From Zopfochytrium polystomum (taxonomy: Eukaryota > Chytridiomycota > Chytridiomycetes > Chytridiales > Chytridiaceae), in NCBI GenBank assembly GCA_025765615.1, contig JAIVFJ010000070.1:186001-250000 (forward strand): DNA of 64,000 nucleotides. The letters are read 5' to 3'. The notes beneath the pieces are model-generated. The model searched no databases. It saw only the letters and a program-made list of their open reading frames with translations, and was not told the DNA's origin. Positions 25,038 through 36,048 of the stretch are shown piece after piece; the first letter of the stretch is position 1; each line of letters begins with the position of its first letter. Both the position numbers and the translations under genes were made by a program.

Positions 25038-27561
25038 ATGCCGTCGCCCCCCGCCGCCGCCGCGGTGGCTGGGACTGGGACCCATGCTGCCGCAACCCGT
25101 CTGCCCCTATTCTCAGAGTGTCTGCCTATAGTGTCGACAGTCTCCTGCACCCCTTACACATCCCGCTTCTACATCAACTCCACTGCGCTCGCCTCCCGCT
25201 ACGCCTCCATCCTCCCGTTCTTTGCCCAATCGTCGCAAGCTGACTCAAGATCGGGCGACAGCGGCGTAAGCAAGTTTGCGGACACCGAAATAAATGCACC
25301 AGGGGCACCGATCCTCACTGCTGCCGTGTGGGACCAGATCGTGTCGGGTGTGACCAACCCCGCCGATCCAGTCGCTCGGTACTTTGCCATCGCATCCGCC
25401 GCAGAAGCAAACGGATTCGGTCTGCTCAGCATCGATCCCTGCATGTCCGCATCCGCATCGTCCACTTCATCGCAATTGGAGATGAATCGGCGGTCACCCT
25501 CCGTTTACTTCCTCGGTGGCGAATTTGTCGCAAACCACCAAATCAGCGATCCCACGAGTGATGGATCCCCGGGCTACTGGGGCGCTGCAGCGGCAGCCGC
25601 GGGCGGCGAGAACGGCGGCGGAAGCGGAGATGGCCAGAGTGGCGGTGGGCTAATGTTTCAGAGGAGCGTCGTGTGCGGGCACGACTTGTTTGTCGCCAGC
25701 GCAGGCTGCAACTCGGCCGTCGCGAGACACGCACTGGAGGCCGCCGTGTCTGACAGTCCCACCAAGGCAGACGGGCAAGAGGGAGCCCCGGCGTCCTCGC
25801 GGAAGAGCAAATCAGCCAAAACTCGGCTTAGCAGAGGCTCGGCAACCCCTGTTGTAGCCAACGGCCCTGTGGTGCCGTTCTGTTCGTCGATGTGCACGAT
25901 GGTATCCAACTCGCTGGTCGAGGCCGCCAACGCGAGGGTCGCGGCAGATCCGTCGCTAGCCGAGAATTGTCTTCGACGACGAGACCATCCAGCTACCAGT
26001 ATGTGTTCCAGCGTTGTCGATGGGATGCGCTCAGTGCTGGAAGGCCTTGGAGAGGACGTCAACTCTGGATACTGCTCGATGGGTGTCGACGATGATCGTA
26101 CGTCTTGTGGTACGTTTGTCCAACCAACCTTCCCGCTAAGGTCACTCGCTAATGGATGAGATTATTCCAGGCTACGCAGCGTCAGCCGACGCTACGGCCT
26201 TCTTTTGCGCATCATCCTTGTCAGACGTACCAACTGTGAACGACGCTTGCTGCTCGCACGTCACCCTTAGCCACTTTCCGAAGCACTCGGATTCCAGCCG
26301 GGCAAAATTTCTGGCGAGCTCACCCATGCTCGCCTCACTCCTCGGCGCGACCAAGGCTGTCAATCTTCTGGCCTCGCCACCCACAGCGCATTCCCCTAGA
26401 GTGGCACTAGTCTCTTACGAATGGGGCTCGGACGAGCCCACAGTCAACGACGACGGCATCGTGGACCTGTCTAGCACCCTCCTCTACGATGCAACCGACT
26501 ACTACATGAAGTCAGAGGGCGGTGGGCGGTCAAAGAAAGAGTCCAGCACCGCTGTGGAGGAAAACGTAGCCGCAGTGCGAGAGGCACGAAACTCCATATC
26601 GGGCTACCTGGTTTCATCCTTTTTGCCGCTGTCGTGGCAAAAAGGGCTTGTCGCCCTCGTCGCGGAGAGTGGCATGGACGAACCTGTGAATGACGGGGAC
26701 AGCGACGTTGCTGAAGTCTTAGACGTGATCGGCGATGACGATGAGGGCGCTGGAAAAGCCGGGGCGAGCGGAAGCAGCTCAAAAAGTGCACCAAAACCGA
26801 CTGGTGGCGCAGGTGGCGGAGACGATGACGGTGACGACGCCGCTGCCAAGCCTGGCGGCGGGGCCGCTGGCAACAAAGACGACGGAGATGATGGGGACAC
26901 GGAGGATGAGAAAAAGCCGGCAGGGGGCACTGCAGGCGGCGACTCGGACGGCGATGACGACGCGGAAGGCAGCGGGCCCAAGACGCCAGCGAAACCGGCG
27001 GTCTCAAAGCCGGCAGCTGGCGCCCCTCCAAAGGCCGCGACGAAACTCGGCTCGTCTGCCGCCGCGCCCAAGTCGAACCCGCCCCCCAGCAGTTCGCTCT
27101 CCCCCGGCGCCATTATCGCCATCATTGTCGCAGGCCTGATTGTCGTGGTTGCAGTTGTCGCTGGGATCGTCACGGCCGTGCGAAACCGCCGCAAGAACGG
27201 GTACGAGCAGCTGTCCGGGGGCGTGCAGCGCGGAGGCACCAAGAACGTCGGGCGCCAACCGAGCATCACCAGCCGTCTGAGCGTCAGGGGTCGCGCGCCA
27301 AGCGTAAGGGGCCCCCGCTCGCAGGGAGTCGGTCCGCCCCAGGCTCCCTCTCGCAGCGACAGCAGCGGCACGCGGGGCTCCAAGATTCGCGAGGTGCACT
27401 TTGAGTACGACCCCGTCCAGGACGACGAGCTTTCGTTGTGGCCGACCGATCTGGTGGAGGTGTCCTTCGAGTTTGGCGACGGGTGGGCGACCGGCAAGAA
27501 CATGCGGACGGGTAAGATCGGAGTGTTCCCGCTGACGTGCTTGGACGGAGGTGAAGCCTAG
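25038..27561 (+). CDS. Single-pass membrane protein with C-terminal cytoplasmic SH3 domain
   Basis: Exons 25038-26109 and 26171-27561 (phase 1, 61-nt intron); 820 residues. Residues 1-530 form a Cys-containing, presumably extracellular region with scattered Cys (MSSVVDG-type segment CSSVVDGMRSVL, FFCASS, NDACCSH). Next comes a Gly/Asp/Lys/Pro-rich linker of about 120 residues, then a transmembrane helix (AIIAIIVAGLIVVVAVVAGI) near residue 680 with RNRRKN just after it, giving N-out topology. A Ser/Arg-rich stretch leads to a C-terminal SH3 domain: VHFEYDPVQDDELSL, FGDGWATGKN, GKIGVFPLTCL, which keeps the ALYDY-like start, the conserved Trp and the final Pro. Fungal proteins of this layout link the wall or surface to polarity and MAPK signalling, but no orthologue can be named. 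The N-terminus lacks a convincing signal peptide, so an upstream exon may be missing. Confidence 0.75.
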
Positions 27562-28221
27562 GTGTGCGGTTGTTTCATTTAGAGTGTCGCCTTTCTTTTT
27601 GTGCTGGTTGTCAGCGTCTTGTTCTGGCCCTTGTTCGAAGTCCGTTTCATACCAACAATGTATTGTACAAAAATGAATCTTTCGAGCGCACAAATGATGC
27701 CATTGGCTTTGGGGCGGTGTCCTGCCCCCGCGGACGGCGGCGGCAGGGCCAGGGTTCGGGACGGACCACGCGCGGCGCACTCGAGGCGAGCCGAGGTGCT
27801 CCTGGCCGGACACTTGAGTCCGACGGACGATGGACGCGATACAACCACGCGAGCGTTTGTGCTTTTGGCTAAATCTGCGGGTGAAATACAAAAATACCCA
27901 CTAAATACTGTAAATATCGTCCGACCGTCGGACAGTGTAGTTGAGAAGAAGGTCGCCGTGTTCTCCGGAGTCTGGACCGCTCGTGGTGCAGAATTATCCG
28001 ACGGGAGGAGGAGGGAAGTTATTATTTGCTGCGCTGCTGCCTTTTCGTGGGCATGAATCATCGTGATGATCGTGACCCGCCAAGTCAGTTGCAGAAAGAA
28101 ACCCCCTTCGCACTGTGCAAGCCAAGAAGGCACGGCGAGAGAGCGAGCGACAGAGAGAAAAATCATCGGAAAACGCGGGCAGTGGGGGCGGCTCAGCTGT
28201 GGCAGCTCATCGGACGGGTTT

Positions 28222-28260
<39 letters not shown>

Positions 28261-28557
28261 CGTTCCACGCCTGCCTGCCTGTCTGTCTGTCTGTCTGTCT
28301 GTCTGCCTGCCTGTCCCTGCCCCAGTCTGTCTTCCTTTCAATCGGACCTCCCGCCATGGGGAGCGGGGTTCGAATGTGAGGCAATATCCGAAGCAATCCA
28401 ACACCTATAAAAAGAAACCGCAACTGGCTGGCTACACAGAACAGAACAGCAATCCCAGACTCACTCAGGCAAACAGCCAGCATCCGGAAGCAGCAGCAGC
28501 AATAAGTAACACCAGCAGCAGAAAGACCAGCCACCGCACCCCGATTGCTTCAGCAGA
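27562..28557. other. Intergenic region upstream of HPPD with microsatellites
   Basis: 996 bp. Contains (TTTC)n at about 28218-28260 and (CTGT)n at about 28272-28310. A minus-strand frame of 229 codons here is made of the microsatellites and low-similarity sequence, and I do not call it. Confidence 0.55.
28405..28414 (+). promoter_or_regulatory. Probable TATA box of HPPD
   Basis: CTATAAAAAG lies 143 bp upstream of the HPPD ATG, a plausible distance for a short 5' leader. Confidence 0.5.
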
Positions 28558-29853
<1,296 letters not shown>

Positions 29854-30699
29854 GCCAGTGTTTAGCCGTTTCCCTTGAACTGGATGATTTGTACTGGGAC
29901 TTTTTTTATTTCGGCTCTCAATTGTTTTCTTTCATGCGTTGACCAATTACTGAATACCGTACTTTCTCGACGGATCATTTGCTGAAGCATCTTCAAAATA
30001 CACGTATATCCAACCACTTTCGCTTTTGTTGGTAAAAGGTTTTCGTGTTAGGAAGGCAAAGAGCAGTGAACGGCGGCAGCTTTCGCTCACCTGCCGTTCA
30101 CGCACGCTGGGGCCGGCGGCGGGCTGGCAGCGTTGGCGGAAGCCGCTCGGCTCGGCTCTGCCGTGACCTCTGGTTCCCACTTCGACGCCCGCTCCGTTGG
30201 CATCAGCTTCAGCGTCAGCGGGCATTGCACAGGCGGCGGCCGTGGTGGCGGTAGTCTTAGCCGGTGGACTTGGGGTGGTGGTGTGGGCTGTGTTTGCGTG
30301 GCTTTCAAACACCAAAAGCGCGTTTATTCCTTGGCGCAACCTTCCGTGGTGTCGAGCATAGGGACGTGGCTGAAGTGCGGTGCCATGAGGAGCTCAGAGA
30401 ACCAAAGCACAGCCTATCCACAGTAAGGCATGGGAAGGGGTTCGAGATCTCGTTGGGGTGCCAAGGTCTTGCGCGAGAGTGATGCGGAAGACGTGGGCAA
30501 TGCTGCTGCATTGCGAGAGACTGGGCAGATGGTGAGCCTGGACCCATTCGTGCGACGAAAGTATTGGATTTGGTGAAGTGAGGGAGTGTGTGTCAACGTA
30601 ACAGCCACCACACTCCCCCGAAGACTGGAGGGGAGCGAGAGTTATCGACCCTTGATTCAAGTCTTTTGGGGATCTAGATGCGGTGAGACAATGATGCGG
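29854..30699. other. Interval between HPPD and the mobile-element island
   Basis: 846 bp. Minus strand 30339-29947 has an open, GC-rich frame of 130 codons (TTG start, Ala/Pro/Thr-rich) with a possible donor GTGAGC at about 30092. It could be the remnant of a gene whose 5' end was lost to the insertions that begin near 30430-30700. No family recognised. Confidence 0.3.
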
Positions 30700-30833
30700 T
30701 GTGAGACTACACTGAGGTGTCAGTGATAAAGTCTAGGGATTTTATTCGCAAAAACAAGCGTACCTGTCATAAAACCGCAAGGATTGGGACTGCTATTATT
30801 ATTCCCAGTTCTTTAGTTTCCAAGGCGTTATCA
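30700..30833 (+). repeat. Left arm of 134-bp inverted repeat
   Basis: Starts TGTGAGACTACACTGAGG and ends CCAAGGCGTTATCA. Pairs with 35090-35223. Confidence 0.8.
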
Positions 30834-31439
30834 AAGTGTATTTGCAGCTAACCTGTCTTTATTGGGCCTGCTTTTACTACTTTCGTCTTCAGTTTCTGTT
30901 GCGCCAGGGTTTTCTCAACATATTTTCATTTTCAGTGACTAACAGAGACTGCCCAACTGCCTAGGGATGGGGTGCCTGACAGGCGGTACCCCATGCCCAC
31001 CTAATTTATTTATTTTCAGCACTTGTACATGCATGCATAGGGTTGGGGGGACTTTGAGCAATTGTGGTGGATGCTCCTGTCGTATTTGAGATTAGGTTCC
31101 TGAGATAAAAACCCCTGTTTCCCTCCTCTCTCTCTTTATCCTGCAGTTGTGTTGCGCCCTCAGGAGTGCCCTTCTATTTCCCCTCGCGTCAGCTGGTGGC
31201 CACACGAGTAATCAGTGCTCCAGCACCAATCCCTCAGAGGGTTGTCCCTCTGAATGTTCATTCTTTGTGTTTGAGACCCCTGTTAGACAGATCAGTAGGG
31301 ATACTTCGTGGACAAGGCGAGTAGTAGGGTTGAAACACCCCCTAGACAACAGCCCAATAAAGTTAGTTTTAGCCTATTATTTGCTTTCCCTCACTCTAGG
31401 GCCCAGATCCCAGGTCAAAGGAGTGAGTATAGTCTCACA
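30700..31439. mobile_element. 740-bp element with TG...CA ends (solo-LTR-like or non-autonomous)
   Basis: Begins TGTGAGACTACAC and ends GTATAGTCTCACA, so 13-bp ends are inverted with one mismatch. It is flanked by GCGG on both sides (30696-30699 and 31440-31443), a 4-bp candidate target duplication. AATAAA occurs at about 31360. No long ORF. Confidence 0.5.
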
Positions 31440-32203
31440 GCGGCTGGTTTCTTCCAACATCGACCGCGAGCAGAAGAAAACATATGTTGATATTGGCGAG
31501 CGAGAAGCCGGTGGAACCGCAAATAATTGCCCGCCTGGGTTTTTCTCGCGGTTGTTTGTGGACCTGGTGTGGACGAAAGTCTTGATTGCGCTCCCTCCTC
31601 GTGTTGAAGGACCAGCAGGCGGATTTGAAGGAACTGTGTACTGGTGCCAATGGACAAGAATCAGACTGCCAAAGAGAAGGAAAAGCAGTCAGTCAGTCTC
31701 TGTTAGTCATCGAAAAAGAAAATATGTTGGGAAAGCCCTGGTGCAACAGAGACTGTGAAGACAAAAGTAGTAAAAGTAGTCCCAATAATAAAGACGGTGT
31801 CGGGAACATGGCAGGACAGGGCAAGGCAGACATGAAACTGAGAGGAGTGGTGATTGTAGTACTGTAAACAATAAATTCCTTGAGGGATGGAACAGGTTCC
31901 CCATCCTCCCTTTTATACATTTTGAGAGTCTTCCTTGTCAAAACTCAAAGAATATCCCCAAAACAACAATTAACTTTTCACGTTTTTCATTTCATTTTTT
32001 CTTCCTTTTTTGTTCATTCCCGTCCCCCATGTCCAACAACAATCTAATTGTTTGTCGCCGTAAGCCCCAATTAATAATAAGATATGGGAAGGCTACGCCT
32101 TACCACCTCGCCCGCGAGGATATTTGTAATCCAGCACCCCAGAGGGGAGCTGGATTAAACTTGGTTAAACTTTATTTTTGCAACTTTTGCAATGCTGATG
32201 CAA
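31440..32203. other. Mobile-island filler, no gene supported
   Basis: About 760 bp with short frames only. A frame at 31586-31867 (+, 93 codons) is charged and could be a Gag-like remnant, but nothing identifies it. Confidence 0.3.
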
Positions 32204-34440
32204 TTATTGATCCAGCAAGATAGAAAGAGTATCCAATCTTTGATCTTCTGCCAACCTTTTTTGAAACCCTGGACTCTCCCAGAGTGATGACACCCTGTCA
32301 TACAGAAAACCCTTCACCATGAGGCCAGCCACGTTTTTCACACATGACAGAGCCACAAACGTGAGCCCAGTTGTTTGTTCTTTGGAGCCAATGTCAACAT
32401 AAGCAGAAGCAAGTGTTTGCCCTTGACTCTTGTGAATTGTCATGGCATAGGCCAGCCTCAAGTGCAACTGTGTGCGTGTTCCTCCATTAGTGCCATCAAC
32501 ATATCGGAGCGACAGCCACATATTTCTCATGTCCCTCAACACTGTTGTCAAAAGAGGGACCAGGAGCAGCATATTGGTCCATTTCAACCACCACAAACAG
32601 CGGCATTGCAGCGTTGTCAGATCCAAAAACTATATCTTGGACATACCAAGTGCACCATTTGTAAGCCCAACACGCTTCCACATATTTGATGTTAGGGCAA
32701 ACCTTGCCCCAATGGCAATGTAAATAAAGTTCTCCAAGTTTTGAAAGTCCTTGGAATCCTTACTTCTTGCATCTTCAGGATTATTGAGTGCAGTTACCTG
32801 AACAATTGGAGAGCGAAGCTGCTGCCGCTGGGTGTGGTTATGCTCCTCAACTGCAGAGTTTGTGAAGAATAAATGCAGTGAATCCCGAAATTGGTTTTGG
32901 TAAATCTCACGTGCACCAGCCCTTTCATAATTGCAGTTGTTCATAAGAAACCTCCAGTGATCTTTTGTCATGATGCGATTGCGCAATGCCCTCAAGAGGT
33001 CAACAAAAGTTGCTTGGTTCGGGTCATGGCCAACAACCTGCTGATGATGGATTGTTGTGAGGCGTGCAGTCTTGTTGAAAAGTTTATAGGAATGATAACC
33101 AGCCTTTCCTTGGTCTGTTTTTGCACTAGTGCCATTAAATAACAGAGTACCTCCAACTGGAGGTATCTGAGCCAAGTCTCCCACCAACAGGATAGAAAGG
33201 CCCCCGAATGGCACATCTGGCTTAACAAATGCCTGCCTCAAGCGTGAGTCCATCTTGCCCATGATTTCACAGCTGACCATTGAGTATTCATCCACAATGA
33301 GCAGCCTCACATTGCGAAAAACCTGCTGAAGATTTCCAAGCTGTTTTCCTGAGATCAAGCCACCCCTCTTTGATCCACGTACATCAAGCTTCAATAGGGA
33401 GTGTAAAGTTGTTCCTCCAATGGCAAACGCAGCTTTAGCTGTGAAGGCTGCACGAGCAACTTCATTTTGCAAAAAGCTGCTGGACAGAGCATTGATTACA
33501 TGGGACTTCCCAGTGCCTGCAGTGCCATTCAGTATAAAGAGGGACTGATTTTGATCCCTCATTTCATTCAATATGTGATCAAAAACCTGCCGTTGGACAG
33601 GATCCAGGCTCTCTGGGCTGACATAAGGAGCCTCTGCACCTTCAGGGCCGTCTCCCAGTGCTTGCTTGTTTTTTTCAACAAATTTGGTGCACTCCTTAAG
33701 TTTCTCCTCTGAATACCTCAAACGATGGATACTCCAGTCATAGTTTGCTGCCAATGGTAGGTCCAATCTAAGTCTGTCAGACTGTGTGTTTTGTTGCACA
33801 TCTGCCCGTGGAAGCTCATCTGCAGCATTCATCCACATTTCCCTGACCAAATCCATTTCCTCCATTACCATAACATCTCTTCCTTGTCTTGCAGCTTCAT
33901 TCTGGTTGTCGCGCATTTTTTTCAATTCAGATGCCAGGAAATGGTCCATTTCACAAATTCGCTTTAGGGCATCATTGCTGCAGTGCAAAAGGAAATTCTT
34001 CCAGTCCTCTTCAGCTACTTCCAAGTTTCTGAGCTGCTGAAAAGATGCTTCATGCCGTGGCTTGTACTTACTGAAGCAAATATGAAAGTTAGTCAAAGAG
34101 AGCGAAACCTGTAGTGTTGGCTCATTTGCCTCATGACTCTCATTCTCAGGCTGTGCAACTGCTTGGTTGTGCTGTGAAACTTCCTCTGCTGCAGCTTGTG
34201 CTTCACCCTGAGCAAGTGCTTGAACACGAATGGGTGGATGAATTGGAGCTTGAGTTGCTGCTCCAACTGGAAGTCTTCTCTGTGCGGAGGCCCTTGAGAC
34301 TGCTTGGCGCAGCACAGCATCAGTGGCAGCTTGGACTTGAACAGCAGCCTCTCGAGCGCGACGATTGGCTTCCTTTTGTTCTTCAGTCAGTTTCAGTCTG
34401 CCGTCTGCCAGCTCTTGATCGTTTTGGACCCATTCTGTGT
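32204..34440 (-). pseudogene. Pif1-like helicase remnant (Helitron-type or similar), frameshifted
   Basis: The minus-strand frame is open from about 34440 to 32630 and then continues in two other frames to 32204. Motifs in order: LDPVQRQVFDHIL; Walker A GTAGTGKSHVIN (about 33520); Walker B LLIVDEYSMVS (about 33290); LLVGDLAQIPPVGG; and after the breaks TRTQLHLRLAYAMTIHKSQGQTL and a C-terminal block. This is the superfamily 1B Pif1/RecD-like helicase of Helitrons and fungal relatives. One-base frame changes are needed near 32640 and again near 32500, so it is not expressible as is. The N-terminal part (about 230 residues) is charged and unlike the HUH Rep region of Helitrons, which I did not find. 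The 5' end abuts a 21-T run at 34467-34487. Confidence 0.82.
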
Positions 34441-34459
34441 AGCAGGACTGATTTTCCTT

Positions 34460-34945
34460 TTCCTTTTTTTTTTTTTTTTTTTTTTGTTTTTTTGGCTTTC
34501 ACCATGATTCCAATGAGGAAAAGTGACAGAACAAAAAAAAAATTTTTCTGCACAAACACCACACACACACACACACACACACTCACTCACATGCACGGGC
34601 CAGCAGCAGCAGCAGCAGCCTGCGATTCAGGGACAGCAGGCTGTGTTGGGACCTGACGGCGGTGGTGGTGGTGGTGGTGGCAGCTGCAGACAACGACAGC
34701 AGACTTACGGACGACGACAACGAGTCGGTTGCGGTCGTTGGACGGCGGACGGTTGGGGTTGTAATTTTCCTTTTTTTCCTTTTCTCCTCTTTTCTATTTT
34801 TTCTACTCTTTTTAACTTTTTTTCCATTTTGTCTGCTTTTTTTTTCTATTTTGTCTGTTTTTTTCTATTTTGTCTGCTTTTTTTCTATTTTATCTGCTTT
34901 TTTTTTCCTCTTTTTTTTTTTGTCCTTTCCCTTTTTCTAAATGTT
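34460..34945. repeat. Low-complexity cluster: poly-T, (CA)n, (CAG)n, (GGT)n and T-rich imperfect repeats
   Basis: Poly-T near 34467-34487, (CA)n near 34559-34580, CAG and GGT triplets at 34600-34685, and TTTTTTCTATTTTGTCTGC-like units repeated at 34760-34940. Confidence 0.85.
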
Positions 34946-35089
34946 TCTGACAAAACCCCTAAGCGAATTAATGATTGGTTCTCCTAATTCACTAATCAAA
35001 ATCGGGCCCTGGGGATTCATGTGTAGAATTAAATCCTCCCCTGCTGTGCAGGCTTGGAACAACGATACCAATGATACCATTGATGCCAA

Positions 35090-35223
35090 TGATAACGCCT
35101 TGGAAACGAAAGAACCAGGAATAATAATAGGGGTCCTGATCCTTGCGGTTTTGGGTCAGGAATGCTTGTTTTTGTAAATAAAATCCCTTGACTTTATCAC
35201 TGAGACCTCAGTGTAGTCTCACA
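35090..35223 (-). repeat. Right arm of 134-bp inverted repeat
   Basis: Reverse complement of the left arm with about 16 mismatches. Confidence 0.8.
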
Positions 35224-35659
35224 GCAGCCCTTGTTGATAAAGTCTGCGTCTCGACTCGCGAAGTTGGATAGCACTAACCCTTTGCAATTGCGGAGGAGTG
35301 CTGTTACCTACCTGACATAGCGAAAAGTGGCACCGTCCGACACATCAGGCCACTCGAGAGGAGCAACTAGAAAGTATGCGCAACTTTGGGCCCGTCGAGA
35401 GACAGAAAAACAATTGGAGGGAGGCCTGACTGGTTTTTTATGTGATCCATGAGCCAACAAATTCAACCTATCCAAAATACTTCCAAAGTTCGTTCCTCAA
35501 GTACTAAGGTGGCGGTGCCAAAAAAAGTAGATGTAGAGGAATGTGTGAGGAACAAATGTGCTTATTTGCCGTCCAAATATTTTGGCTTGATTGTCCTGAA
35601 ATCTGCCACCGAAGAAAAAAAAGGCCTGTATCTCTTTGAAAAAAAACAAGAGAAATGCG

Positions 35660-35791
35660 TGTTGAGATTTGGCCTCGAGAGTGATTGCGGGAGCGGGCGA
35701 GAGGTCGTTCGCGGCTCGAGAAAGGGCGTGACAAGTCAGGTTTTTTTCTGTTATTTTCTTCCACTTTCACTTGCGAGGGCATATTCCAACA
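35660..35791 (-). repeat. 3' LTR of the copia element
   Basis: 132 bp, TGTTG...CAACA, preceded by the ATGCG target copy at 35655-35659. Confidence 0.93.
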
Positions 35792-36048
35792 CTCCCCTTT
35801 CACAAGCACCTTTAAAAGCAAAACTACTTCAAAGAAAGGAACTGAGTGAGAGAATTTAAAACGCCACTGCCCAGGTGAAAAACCCAAACCAATTGACCAA
35901 TCTGGGAAAACTGTAGCAGGGTAAGGAAAGGAAACGTATCAGGAAGGCGCTGCTGGGGAGAGTACTGCAAAAAGGTAGGGAAAACAAAAGGGTGCCCAAA
36001 ACGGCAAAATGAAAGAAGGAAAATCTAACCAGTGCCCCACCCTGGGGC

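Larger units (their letters stand above)
30700..35223. mobile_element. 4.5-kb structure bounded by 134-bp inverted repeats around a Pif1-like helicase remnant
   Basis: 30700-30833 matches the reverse complement of 35090-35223 at about 88% identity by hand count, with no indel. Outside these arms the two flanks differ (GCGG left, GCAG right). Inside lie the 740-bp element above, the helicase pseudogene on the minus strand and low-complexity DNA. It may be one DNA transposon or two related elements in opposite orientation. Confidence 0.5.

Noticed and set aside
27579..28268. Minus-strand frame of 229 codons
   Set aside because: Its N-terminus is encoded by the (TTTC)n microsatellite and the rest lies in the 3' flank of the SH3 gene with no motif.
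28218..28312. Regular short repeats that could suggest a CRISPR-like array
   Set aside because: Simple TTTC and CTGT microsatellites with no spacers, in a eukaryotic context.
28360..28376. GGGTTCGAATGT-like T-arm motif
   Set aside because: No matching tRNA stems upstream; it is in the HPPD promoter region.
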